A stretch of DNA of 64,000 nucleotides, taken from contig NZ_BMOV01000001.1 in assembly GCF_014647255.1 (NCBI RefSeq), forward strand, positions 364,275 through 428,274, given 5' to 3'. Shown here piece after piece: positions 56,788-64,000 of the stretch (positions are counted from its first letter, which is position 1; each line of letters opens with the position of its first letter). Origin of the DNA: Iodidimonas muriae (GTDB lineage: Bacteria; Pseudomonadota; Alphaproteobacteria; Sphingomonadales; Rhodothalassiaceae). The position numbers and the translations under genes are program-made. The notes under the pieces were generated by a model. That model was given only the letters and a program-made list of their open reading frames with translations, made no database searches and was not told where the DNA came from.

Positions 56788-57192
56788 GACTTTCCCCTTA
56801 GCCTTGGATAGACGCTGTTATTTCTTTACAGGATTCGCGGCTTACAGCCCTTACAGCCATATATATGGCCATGTCGGCGCGAACAAACACCAAGTCTAGT
56901 CCTTTTGAGGGGTATCGCAAGCCTCGTTTTTGAATCAATGACGTTGACAAATGAAGGACATCACGATCCATTTCTCCCGACTCTGTGATCTATAAGGCTT
57001 TGCCCGCAGATTGCGGTTTCACGGGGGGAGCCGGGCGTTGAAAATGTTCGTGCTCGCGCAGCTTTGAGCGGCTTTTCTTTTTTGTCTGTGGCAGGATGCG
57101 AACTGCATCTGGACCTTTGGCTTTGAACTTGCCATAGTCCCGGCGCTTTCGGGCGGCATAATGGGCCGCGCAAAAAGGGATATGTCCGGTCA
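56788..57192. other. Regulatory region upstream of nrdJ and NDUFA12 gene
   Basis: No convincing gene is seen; a basic 67-codon minus-strand frame (57193-56990) has only a TTG start and is not accepted. A perfect 14-base palindrome GCCATATATATGGC lies at 56856-56869, 69 bases before nrdJ. A weak NrdR-box-like sequence starting ACACCAAG is at 56887-56902, with about 10 of 16 matches to my remembered consensus. No cobalamin riboswitch features were recognised. Confidence 0.45.
56856..56869. promoter_or_regulatory. Perfect palindrome in the nrdJ leader
   Basis: GCCATATATATGGC is self-complementary over 14 bases and lies 69-82 bases upstream of the nrdJ start, a good place for an operator. It does not match the NrdR consensus in phase, so the regulator is unknown. 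Confidence 0.35.
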
Positions 57193-57570
57193 ATGAGTGT
57201 GTTTAGCAAAATTTTCACCTGGTGGAACGGAGCCACAATGGGCACGTCGCTGTTCACCGCGCGTCACGGTAAACGCGTTGGCGAAGATGAGCAGGGCAAT
57301 GTCTATTATCTTGCCAAGGACGGCAAACGTCGCTGGGTTATTTATAATGGCGTGGCCGATGCCTCCCGGGTGCCGCCGCAATGGCATCGCTGGCTGCATC
57401 GCACCACCGATGATCTTCCCGAAGAACAGGCCATTACGCCCAAGCCTTGGGAAAAGCCGCATCTGCCTAATCTGACAGGAACGCAAGAGGCATACCGCCC
57501 TGCGGGTAGCCTTCATTCGGGCGGAAAGCGGCCTGCGGCCACCGGTGATTATGAGGCATGGACTCCCTGA
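57193..57570 (+). CDS. NADH:ubiquinone oxidoreductase accessory subunit, NDUFA12 family
   Basis: The 125-residue product matches the alphaproteobacterial and mitochondrial complex I accessory subunit NDUFA12 (B17.2). It has FTWWNGATMGTSLFTARHG, VGEDEQGNVYY and RRWVIYNGVADASRVPPQWHRWLH, then a Pro-rich tail. The subunit binds the peripheral arm of complex I at the quinone end. Its presence supports an alphaproteobacterial host. It heads a small group of plus-strand genes for envelope proteins (mlaD, DUF2155) and is not near the nuo operon in this window. Confidence 0.95.
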   Translation: MSVFSKIFTWWNGATMGTSLFTARHGKRVGEDEQGNVYYLAKDGKRRWVIYNGVADASRVPPQWHRWLHRTTDDLPEEQAITPKPWEKPHLPNLTGTQEAYRPAGSLHSGGKRPAATGDYEAWTP

Positions 57571-57605
57571 TCAAGGGAGACGCTATGTGATCTGATGAAA
57601 TATGC

Positions 57606-57647
57606 CTCCGGCTTTGATTTGTTATCATGAAACGATCATAGCCGGAG
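57606..57647. repeat. Inverted repeat between NDUFA12 gene and mlaD
   Basis: CTCCGGCT at 57606-57613 is matched perfectly by AGCCGGAG at 57640-57647 with 26 bases between. The loop itself can pair TGAT with ATCA. It might be a weak terminator or a folded leader for mlaD. Evidence is only the complementarity. Confidence 0.3.
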
Positions 57648-57662
57648 TGATGCTGAAGAAAG

Positions 57663-58133
57663 ATGGAGAACCCCGTGGGTGGAAACTTGGTTGAGTCGCT
57701 GATCGGTGCCGTTGTGTTGGTGGTGGCGTCTGTGTTCCTTTATGTGGCTTATTCAACGACAGGCGTTGGTGGCGGTGATGGTTATCCTTTGGAAGCGCGG
57801 TTTGATCGTGTGGGCGGCCTGTCCATGGGGGCGGATGTGCGCATGTCTGGCATCAAGATCGGCACGGTGACCGAGCAGCGGCTGGACCCGGAAAGCTTTC
57901 AGGCCGTTATCCGCTTTACGGTGGATAAATCCCTGTCTTTGCCGACCGACAGCTTTGCCAAGATCACTTCGGATGGTCTTTTGGGCGATACCTATGTGGA
58001 TGTGCAGCCCGGTGGCGTGCCAGACTATCTTCAACCCGGTGATGAAGTGGCTTTCACCCAGGGTCCGATTGATCTGTTCGGGCTGATTTCCAAGGCAGTA
58101 TATAGTGGCGATGCGGGAAGCAGTGAGGAATAA
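57663..58133 (+). CDS. mlaD: Outer-membrane lipid asymmetry protein MlaD (MCE domain)
   Basis: The 156-residue product has one N-terminal transmembrane helix (ESLIGAVVLVVASVFLYVAY) and a single MCE domain with PLEARFDRVGGLSMGADVRMSG, VTEQRLDPESF and LLGDTYVDVQPGG. It is the periplasmic substrate-binding ring of the Mla phospholipid transporter. The permease and ATPase genes (mlaE, mlaF) are not beside it here. The 3' end overlaps the start of the DUF2155 gene by about 23 bases. Confidence 0.95.
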   Translation: MENPVGGNLVESLIGAVVLVVASVFLYVAYSTTGVGGGDGYPLEARFDRVGGLSMGADVRMSGIKIGTVTEQRLDPESFQAVIRFTVDKSLSLPTDSFAKITSDGLLGDTYVDVQPGGVPDYLQPGDEVAFTQGPIDLFGLISKAVYSGDAGSSEE

Positions 58134-58599
58134 GCCCCGGCATTTCCCGACACGCCTTTTCCAGAAGGTGGGGCTTTTATTCTGCGTGGCAGGTGGCGCG
58201 GTGGTGGCCCCTGCCTTTTCTGTGGCGCAGGATTGGCGCGATGTTCCTTCCACAACAACCGCCAAAGGTCCCACAGAAAATACCATTACCATTGCCCGTG
58301 CCCTTGATAAGGTGACAGCCCGCATTACGGAACTGGAGCTGCCGCAAGATCAGGAAGTGCAATTTGGCAGTCTGCTAATTACCGCGCGGCATTGCCAATC
58401 GCGCCCGCCGGAAGAGCCGCCGGAAACCTTTGCGTTTCTTGAAATAGAAGAACAGCATGATCAGGAACGGCGGCGGTTGTTTACCGGATGGATGCTGGCC
58501 TCCAGCCCTGGCCTGCATGCCCTTGAACATCCTGTTTATGATGTTTGGGTGATCGCTTGTAAAACGTCCGAGCCGATCAGTCCTTCGGGCATGGAATAA
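58111..58599 (+). CDS. DUF2155 periplasmic protein
   Basis: The product (about 162 residues) has an N-terminal signal-like hydrophobic segment (VGLLFCVAGGAVVAPAFSVA) and the DUF2155 body: NTITIARALDKVTARITEL, ITARHCQSRPPEE, FAFLEI and FTGWMLASSPGLHALEHPVYDVWVI. The function is unknown. In Alphaproteobacteria it often lies, as here, between mlaD or the NDUFA12 gene and aat/accC. The ATG at 58111 and a GTG at 58105 are both possible. Its last 64 bases overlap the convergent aat gene. Confidence 0.9.
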   Translation: MREAVRNKPRHFPTRLFQKVGLLFCVAGGAVVAPAFSVAQDWRDVPSTTTAKGPTENTITIARALDKVTARITELELPQDQEVQFGSLLITARHCQSRPPEEPPETFAFLEIEEQHDQERRRLFTGWMLASSPGLHALEHPVYDVWVIACKTSEPISPSGME

Positions 58600-59186
58600 A
58601 AATCCCCCTTCACGCCAAGCGCCTTTTTCAGCATCTGCTGATAGGTTTCGCGCGGGATTTCTTGCGCACCGAACTGTTCCAGATGCTCGGTTACAAATTG
58701 CGTATCCAATAAACGGTAACCGCCCCATTTCAGGCGTGCTACCAGATGGACAGTGGCAACTTTGCTGGCGTCGGTTTCAAAGTGAAACATGCTTTCGCCA
58801 AAAAAGGCTCCGGCCAAATCCACCCCGTAAAGCCCGCCCACAAGGACGCCATCGCGCCAACATTCCACGCTATGGGCGGCCCCAAGATCGTGTAACTGGC
58901 TGTATGTGGACAGGATTTCTTCATTGATCCACGTATTTTCCCGCCCCGGGGCAGGTTGGGCGCAGGCTTCCATGACCTGACGGAAAGCGGTGTTGATCCG
59001 AATCTGAAAACGATCTTGGCGTATGGTTTTGCGCAAACGCTTCGGAATGTGAAAGCCATCAAGAGGCAAGATGCCGCGCTGTTCCGGGTCGATCCAGAAT
59101 ACATCGGGGCTGTTGCTATGATCGGCCATGGGGAACAGGCCGCAGGCATAGGCACGAAGGAGAATGTCTGGCGTTAGACGTGACAT
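58536..59186 (-). CDS. aat: Leucyl/phenylalanyl-tRNA-protein transferase
   Basis: Aat adds Leu or Phe to N-terminal Arg or Lys of proteins, marking them for ClpS-ClpAP degradation. The 216-residue product has the family segments LLRAYACGLFPMA, WIDPEQRGILPLDGFH, NTWINEEI, HSVECWRDGVLVGGLYGV, FFGESMFH and LLDTQFVTEHLEQFGA. The length is normal. GAGGCG precedes the ATG. It is downstream of accC and on the same strand, with about 95 bases between, and its 3' end overlaps the convergent DUF2155 gene. Confidence 0.96.
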   Translation of the reverse strand: MSRLTPDILLRAYACGLFPMADHSNSPDVFWIDPEQRGILPLDGFHIPKRLRKTIRQDRFQIRINTAFRQVMEACAQPAPGRENTWINEEILSTYSQLHDLGAAHSVECWRDGVLVGGLYGVDLAGAFFGESMFHFETDASKVATVHLVARLKWGGYRLLDTQFVTEHLEQFGAQEIPRETYQQMLKKALGVKGDFYSMPEGLIGSDVLQAITQTS

Positions 59187-59282
59187 TTTCGCCTCATTAT
59201 CGCACAGCCCATAACAGGCTGTGCGGGGATATTTGGATGGTCAAAGTCGATTCTCTCGCAAACATCAGGGTTTTGCAAAAGA

Positions 59283-60629
59283 TCAAGCGTTGCGCTCCTT
59301 CAAAAACTTTTCAAGCCAATGGATGGTGTAATCGCCTTTTTGGAAATCAGGCTCGTCCATCAGAATTTTGTGCAGTGGAATCGAGGTGTTGATGCCGCCA
59401 ATCACATATTCATCCAAAGCACGGCGTAGGCGCATCAGGCAATCTTCACGGCTTTCCCCATGGACGATCAACTTGGCAATCAGGCTGTCATAATAAGGGG
59501 GAACCCGATAACCCGTATAAAGCGCCGAATCGACCCGCACGCTCAGGCCGCCCGGTGCATGATAATCGCAGACAGTGCCGGGCGATGGCGCAAAGGTCAT
59601 CGGGTCTTCCGCATTGATTCGACATTCAATGGCATGGCCATGCAGACGGATTTCTTCCTGGGTGAAACGCAAGGGCTCGCCCATTGCCACCCGGATTTGT
59701 TCGCGCACCAGATCAATGCCCGAGATCATTTCCGTGACTGGATGCTCCACCTGCAAACGGGTGTTCATCTCGATGAAATAAAAGCCGCCATCTTCATATA
59801 AAAACTCGATGGTTCCCGCACCGCGATATTTCAGCTTGGAAAGCGCGTTAACGCAGCGTGCGCCGATGTCCATGCGTTGGGCTTCGGTAATGATGGGCGA
59901 GGGCGCTTCTTCCAGAACCTTTTGGTGGCGGCGCTGCAAGGAACAGTCACGCTCTCCCAAATGAATGACGCGTCCTTGGCCATCGCCCAGAATTTGAACT
60001 TCGATATGGCGCGGTTTTCCCAGATATTTTTCCAGATAGACCGCATTGTCGCCAAAGGCAGCCTTGGCTTCCGTGCGGGCTGAAGACAAAGCGTGAGACA
60101 GATCTTCCCGGCTATGGGCCACTTTCATGCCGCGACCGCCGCCGCCTGCCGCCGCTTTTACGATCACCGGATAGCCGATGGATTGTGCCACCTCGAATGC
60201 GGTGTCGTCATCGGTGATGCCGCCTTCAGAGCCGGGAACCACCGGAACACCAAGGCGTTTCATGGTGTCCTTGGCGGTGATTTTATCACCCATGGTGCGA
60301 ATATGCTCCGGTGTCGGGCCGATGAATGTGAGATTATGTTCCTCGACAATATCAGCGAATCGGGCATTTTCCGACAAGAAGCCATAGCCGGGATGAATGG
60401 CTTCGGCACCGGTGATTTCCGCCGCTGCAATGATGGCCGGAATATTGAGATAGCTGTCCGCCGATGGAGGAGGGCCAATACACACCGATTCATCCGCCAA
60501 ACGCACATGCATGGCCTCGGCATCGGCGGTGGAATGGACCGCAACGGTGCGGATGCCCATTTCCTGACAGGCACGATGAATTCGTAAGGCGATTTCACCG
60601 CGATTGGCGATCAGTATTTTTTGAAACAT
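59283..60629 (-). CDS. accC: Acetyl-CoA carboxylase biotin carboxylase subunit
   Basis: AccC carboxylates biotin on AccB with ATP and bicarbonate, the first step of fatty acid synthesis. The product (448 residues from the ATG at 60629) begins [16 protein letters not shown] and has the ATP-grasp glycine loop [48 protein letters not shown] and [13 protein letters not shown]. It follows accB by 14 bases. A GTG at 60641 is an alternative start. aroQ-accB-accC is a standard alphaproteobacterial operon. Confidence 0.97.
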   Translation of the reverse strand: MFQKILIANRGEIALRIHRACQEMGIRTVAVHSTADAEAMHVRLADESVCIGPPPSADSYLNIPAIIAAAEITGAEAIHPGYGFLSENARFADIVEEHNLTFIGPTPEHIRTMGDKITAKDTMKRLGVPVVPGSEGGITDDDTAFEVAQSIGYPVIVKAAAGGGGRGMKVAHSREDLSHALSSARTEAKAAFGDNAVYLEKYLGKPRHIEVQILGDGQGRVIHLGERDCSLQRRHQKVLEEAPSPIITEAQRMDIGARCVNALSKLKYRGAGTIEFLYEDGGFYFIEMNTRLQVEHPVTEMISGIDLVREQIRVAMGEPLRFTQEEIRLHGHAIECRINAEDPMTFAPSPGTVCDYHAPGGLSVRVDSALYTGYRVPPYYDSLIAKLIVHGESREDCLMRLRRALDEYVIGGINTSIPLHKILMDEPDFQKGDYTIHWLEKFLKERNA

Positions 60630-60643
60630 TGTCTGTGCCACCG

Positions 60644-61111
60644 TTATTCAATGATTACCAGTGGCTCGCCATATTCAATGGGTTGCGCATCGGAGACCAA
60701 TATGCGCGTCACAGTACCAGAACGGGGCGCCGCAATGGGGTTCATTACCTTCATGGCCTCTACGATCAATAAAGTATCGCCTTCCGCTACGCTGTCGCCG
60801 GCCTTCACGAAGGTCGGGGCACCGGGTTCCGGAGCCAGATAAACGGTCCCCACCATGGGGGAGGGCACGGCACCGGGATGCTCGGCAGGGCCTTGGCTGG
60901 GTGCGGCGGCTGCCGGTGCTGCGGCAACAGGGGCCGCTGCAGGTGCGGGAGCCGGATGCGCCGGGGCGGCACTCACATGATGGACCTGTGCTTGGCGTGC
61001 AACGCGGATGCGCACATCCTCGTCTTCAACTTCGATTTCGCTCAGGCTTGATGTTTCAAGGAGTTCGGCCAGTTCCCGGATTAGATCCTTGGTGTCCTTC
61101 AATTTGGACAT
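60644..61111 (-). CDS. accB: Biotin carboxyl carrier protein of acetyl-CoA carboxylase
   Basis: AccB carries biotin between AccC and AccAD. The product (155 residues) has an N-terminal helix region ([20 protein letters not shown]), a long Ala/Pro linker and a biotinyl domain with the biotin-accepting Lys in [10 protein letters not shown]. The ATG at 61111 (MSKLKDTKD) is preferred, with AGAAGGA upstream; the frame open to 61153 runs into the end of aroQ. It lies 7 bases after aroQ. Confidence 0.97.
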   Translation of the reverse strand: MSKLKDTKDLIRELAELLETSSLSEIEVEDEDVRIRVARQAQVHHVSAAPAHPAPAPAAAPVAAAPAAAAPSQGPAEHPGAVPSPMVGTVYLAPEPGAPTFVKAGDSVAEGDTLLIVEAMKVMNPIAAPRSGTVTRILVSDAQPIEYGEPLVIIE

Positions 61112-61118
61112 ATGTGCG

Positions 61119-61568
61119 TCATCCTTCTTCTTGTTTGAAAAGCTGTGCTGCAAGCGCTTGGGCAGCGAGAAGATAGCCGGTGGTTCCCAGCCCGGTGATC
61201 ACACCGGCGGCCACACGGCTGATGGTGGAATGGGCGCGAAATGCCTCGCGCGCAAAAATATTTGATAGATGGACTTCAATCACCGGTTTTTCCAAAGCGG
61301 AGACTGCATCGGCCAGTGATACCGAATTATGGGTCAATCCGCCGGGATTGAGAATCACCGCATCGGCTTCATCGCGGGCTTCGTGCAGCCAATCGATCAG
61401 GTCGCCTTCATGGTTGCTTTGCCGTAATTCAAAGCTGATCCCGTTGTCTTTTCCCCAAGCCACAAGGCTTGCTTCCACATCGGCTAAGGTTTCAGAGCCA
61501 TAAATATCAGGCTCCCTTACGCCGAGAAGATTGAGATTGGGACCGTTCAGAACAAGGATATGTGGCAT
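61119..61568 (-). CDS. aroQ: Type II 3-dehydroquinate dehydratase
   Basis: AroQ converts 3-dehydroquinate to 3-dehydroshikimate in the shikimate pathway. The 149-residue product has the type II marks ILVLNGPNLNLLGVREPDIYG (active-site Tyr and Arg), RQSNHEGDLIDWLHEA, LNPGGLTHNSVSL and EVHLSNIFAREAFR. The length is as usual for the dodecameric enzyme. It is first in the aroQ-accB-accC operon and divergent from the thiS-thiG gene. Confidence 0.97.
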   Translation of the reverse strand: MPHILVLNGPNLNLLGVREPDIYGSETLADVEASLVAWGKDNGISFELRQSNHEGDLIDWLHEARDEADAVILNPGGLTHNSVSLADAVSALEKPVIEVHLSNIFAREAFRAHSTISRVAAGVITGLGTTGYLLAAQALAAQLFKQEEG

Positions 61569-61759
61569 TCAATTTCGACCCTGAGCCTGTGTGCAACGCA
61601 ACAAAACGGCACCCTCCATCTTGTGGCTGCTTGCCTGTATAAAGACTTCTGCCACGGCAGAAAAGTGTTAGCAGCGAATTATGGAACAAAGCGATCTTGC
61701 CCGTTGCCTGAATGGTGACTATCACTTGAAACCACGGCTTTCAAATTTTGGGTGTATGC

Positions 61760-62761
61760 GTGATTACTGTTTCGATCAATGGCGAAAACCGCTCTTTCAA
61801 TGCGCCTTTGACGGCACGTGGGCTTCTTGACGCTCTGTCGTTGGACCCACGCAAGGTGGCGTTGGAGCGCAATCGTGAAATTGTTCCCAAATCAATGTTC
61901 GACGATACACACATCGTCGATGGTGACCAATTGGAAATCGTTCATTTTGTCGGTGGCGGACAGCAGAGCGCAGTTTCGGAAGGATATAGAGTGACCGATC
62001 CCTTGCAGATTGCAGGAAAAACTTATGGTTCACGTTTGATCGTTGGGACCGGAAAATATCGTGATTTTGAACAAACGGCCGAGGCCGTAGCGGCCTCCGG
62101 GGCGGAAATCGTCACGGTCGCGGTGCGGCGGGTCAATGTGTCCGATCCCGGCCAGCCCATGCTTACGGATTATCTTGATCCCAAATCCATCACCTATCTG
62201 CCCAATACCGCCGGGTGCTTTACGGCCGATGATGCTTTGCGCACCTTGCGGCTGGCCCGTGAAGCCGGGGGCTGGGATCTGGTGAAACTTGAAGTTCTGG
62301 GTGATAAGGCAACACTTTATCCCGATATGCGTGAAACCTTGAAAGCGGCCGAAGTGCTGATCAGCGAAGGCTTCAAGGTGATGGTTTATACCAGCGATGA
62401 TCCTTTGTTTGCCCGCGAGCTCAATGATATGGGCTGTGTGGCCATCATGCCTTTGGGGGCTCCTATCGGATCGGGATTGGGTATTCAAAATCCGGTCAAT
62501 ATCCGCCTGATCGTTGAACAATCCACCGTTCCGGTTTTGGTGGATGCAGGCGTGGGCACCGCATCGGATGCGGCCATTGCCATGGAATTGGGCTGTGATG
62601 GTGTGTTGATGAATACCGCCATTGCCGAAGCAAAAGATCCGGTGCGCATGGCCCGTGCCATGAAACATGCGGTGGAGGCGGGGCGCCATGCCTATCTTGC
62701 GGGGCGGATGCCGAAAAAGCGCTATGCAGACCCGTCCAGTCCGCTGGCGGGCTTGATTTAA
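61760..62761 (+). CDS. thiG: ThiS-ThiG fusion: sulfur carrier plus thiazole synthase
   Basis: The 333-residue product joins a ThiS domain (residues 1-67, [12 protein letters not shown]... to EIVHFVGGG) to a complete ThiG (about 80-333) with [14 protein letters not shown], which contains the Schiff-base lysine region, [25 protein letters not shown] and [20 protein letters not shown]. ThiG forms the thiazole phosphate of thiamin using sulphur from the ThiS C-terminal Gly-Gly thiocarboxylate. Here Gly-Gly is followed directly by more protein, so it cannot be charged unless cleaved. The start is uncertain: GTG at 61760 or TTG at 61748. No TPP riboswitch was recognised upstream. Confidence 0.93.
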   Translation: MITVSINGENRSFNAPLTARGLLDALSLDPRKVALERNREIVPKSMFDDTHIVDGDQLEIVHFVGGGQQSAVSEGYRVTDPLQIAGKTYGSRLIVGTGKYRDFEQTAEAVAASGAEIVTVAVRRVNVSDPGQPMLTDYLDPKSITYLPNTAGCFTADDALRTLRLAREAGGWDLVKLEVLGDKATLYPDMRETLKAAEVLISEGFKVMVYTSDDPLFARELNDMGCVAIMPLGAPIGSGLGIQNPVNIRLIVEQSTVPVLVDAGVGTASDAAIAMELGCDGVLMNTAIAEAKDPVRMARAMKHAVEAGRHAYLAGRMPKKRYADPSSPLAGLI

Positions 62762-62840
62762 TCGAGAGTATTCAAGATGGTGCGGTGTTCCCGGGCCATC
62801 TTGAGGCTGAACTTTTCGGCTTCGAGGCGATTGGGGCGCG

Positions 62841-64000
62841 TTAAACGTCCAACGCTTCCTCGTCTACAAATTCCGCATGTTCTTGAATGAAGGCGAAGCG
62901 CTCTTCGGGGCGTTTGCCCATCAGCTTGCCAACAAGGCTGGCTGTGGCCTGAAAGTTTTCGCCCGGTTGCGGCAGGGTAACCCGCAATAATGACCGGCTG
63001 GCGCGAGCCATGGTGGTGTCGCGCAATTGGGCAGGCGGCATTTCGCCAAGACCTTTAAAACGTGAAACTTCAACCTTGCTCTTGCCCGCATAAACCGTGG
63101 CCATGAGCTCATCCTTATGGGCATCATCGCGGGCATAATGCACCACACCGCCCTTTGCCAGCCGATAAAGCGGCGGCTGCGCCAGATAAAGCCGTCCATC
63201 GCGCACCATTTGCGGCATTTCCTGGAAAAAGAATGTCATCAGCAATGTTGCGATATGCGCACCATCCACATCGGCATCGCACATGATGATCACTTTTTCA
63301 TAGCGCAGGGCTTCCGGATTATAATGTTCCCGAACGCCGCAGCCCAAGGCCAGTGTCAGATCCTGCACTTCCTGATTGGCGGCGATTTTTTGTGCCGTGG
63401 CACTGGCCACATTCAATATCTTGCCACGAATGGGCAAAACGGCTTGTGTTTTGCGGTCGCGGGCTTGTTTGGCAGAGCCACCGGCGCTGTCGCCCTCGAC
63501 GATATAAATCTCGGTGCCTTCCGCGGAATCCTGTGAGCAATCGGTAAGCTTGCCCGGCAGCCGCAAGCGCCGCTTCGAGGTGTAAGAAGCGCGTTTGACC
63601 TCACGTTCAGCGCGGCGACGCAGGCGCTCATCCATCCGTTCAATGGCCCAGCCCAAAAGGCTTTGTCCGCGCTCGGGCGATTCCACCAACCAATGATCGA
63701 ATTCGTCGCGGATGGCATTTTCCACAAGGCGCTGCGCTTCCTGCGTTGAAAGCTTGTCTTTGGTCTGGCCTTGAAACTGCGGGTTTTTGATGAAGACGGA
63801 CAGCATCGCGGCGGAAGAGGCGAAGACATCATCCGCCACAAGCTGGGCCGCGCGTTTGTTGCCTGTCATTTCCCCATAAGCCCGCATGCCCTTCAATAGC
63901 GCCATGCGCAGCCCGCTTTCATGGGTGCCGCCTTGGGGGGTGGGGACGGTGTTGCAATAGGTAGACAACATGCCTTCGCCAAATTCCGGCCAGCCCACAG
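62841..64000 (-). CDS. parE: DNA topoisomerase IV subunit B ParE (partial, C-terminal part)
   Basis: The frame is open across the right edge, so the N-terminal ATPase part is missing. The visible 386 residues include the transducer end (CNTVPTPQGGTHESGLRMAL), the TOPRIM motif IVEGDSAGGSAKQARDR, IMCDADVDGAHI, QPPLYRLAKGG and RFKGLGEMPPAQLRDT, ending in EFVDEEALDV. The short C-terminal region without the long insertion favours ParE over GyrB. ParE with ParC unlinks daughter chromosomes. It lies opposite to the thiS-thiG gene, which ends 79 bases away. Confidence 0.93.
   Translation of the reverse strand, partial: VGWPEFGEGMLSTYCNTVPTPQGGTHESGLRMALLKGMRAYGEMTGNKRAAQLVADDVFASSAAMLSVFIKNPQFQGQTKDKLSTQEAQRLVENAIRDEFDHWLVESPERGQSLLGWAIERMDERLRRRAEREVKRASYTSKRRLRLPGKLTDCSQDSAEGTEIYIVEGDSAGGSAKQARDRKTQAVLPIRGKILNVASATAQKIAANQEVQDLTLALGCGVREHYNPEALRYEKVIIMCDADVDGAHIATLLMTFFFQEMPQMVRDGRLYLAQPPLYRLAKGGVVHYARDDAHKDELMATVYAGKSKVEVSRFKGLGEMPPAQLRDTTMARASRSLLRVTLPQPGENFQATASLVGKLMGKRPEERFAFIQEHAEFVDEEALDV

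Noticed and set aside
56788-56990. Possible cobalamin riboswitch before B12-dependent nrdJ
   Set aside because: No B12-box-like conserved element was recognised, and class II RNR genes are not usually repressed by B12.
56990-57193. 67-codon basic minus-strand frame with a His/Cys-containing start region
   Set aside because: It starts only at a TTG overlapping the NDUFA12 start, has no ribosome site and no known family. It remains possible but is not supported.
61569-61759. Possible TPP riboswitch before thiS-thiG
   Set aside because: I looked for the conserved CTGAGA and the ACCTGATCTGG-like core and did not find them.

Overview
The window is one contiguous stretch of an alphaproteobacterial chromosome of medium GC content. 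Support for this placement comes from the NDUFA12-type complex I subunit, the aroQ-accB-accC cluster beside aat, the B12-dependent NrdJ reductase, DUF2155 and MlaD neighbours, a ThiS-ThiG fusion, and a large outer-membrane TonB-dependent receptor next to a tryptophan-halogenase-like flavoprotein. The multicopper oxidase / SCO-like / secreted-protein cluster at the left edge resembles, from memory, the iodide-oxidase (iox) loci of Iodidimonas-like and Roseovarius iodide oxidisers. That resemblance is an inference I could not test by search.

Layout. 1-3.3 kb (minus): a putative iox-type cluster of secreted protein, SCO-like protein lacking the copper cysteines, and multicopper oxidase. 3.9-14.8 kb: a type II secretion system, with gspE-F-H-L-M-C/N-D-I-J on the plus strand and gspG-gspK convergent on the minus strand. 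15.0-15.6 kb: folE. 15.7-22.5 kb (minus): a glucan/glucoside uptake and degradation locus of TonB-dependent receptor, halogenase-like flavoprotein and GH97 glycosidase. A Na+/sugar symporter at 29.5 kb carries the same palindromic promoter motif (TGCAAA-N4-TTTGCA) and so probably belongs to the same regulon. 23.2-29.2 kb: gcdH, an MCP-porin operon and a flavoprotein. 31.3-36.5 kb: a pyrimidine-nucleoside salvage operon (deoA, nupC, nucleosidase, ribokinase) ending in a rutR-type regulator. 36.6-39.5 kb: queA-tgt (queuosine) and a glutathione transferase.

39.6-42.2 kb is a small accessory region: tRNA-Lys, a decayed tyrosine-integrase C-terminus, a Sel1-repeat protein and a decayed open frame. 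It looks like the remains of an island integrated at the tRNA. 42.2-48.2 kb: a stand-alone encapsulated-ferritin-like protein, a DEAD-box helicase, an MFS permease, a radical SAM protein and a periplasmic glycerophosphodiesterase. 48.2-50.1 kb: an S24-type repressor, an unknown protein and an orphan DUF3168 phage/GTA tail-completion-like protein. 50.1-52.9 kb: an inner-membrane DUF4389 protein with a histone-H1-like arm, and a GGDEF-EAL protein. 53.1-64.0 kb is core metabolism: nrdJ, NDUFA12, mlaD, DUF2155, aat, accC-accB-aroQ, thiS-thiG and parE (cut by the right edge).

The points most worth following are the shared TGCAAA-N4-TTTGCA operator, the iox-like cluster with its cysteine-less SCO protein, the tRNA-guanine transglycosylase without its three zinc cysteines, the encapsulin-free EncFtn, and the H1-like/DUF4389 fusion.
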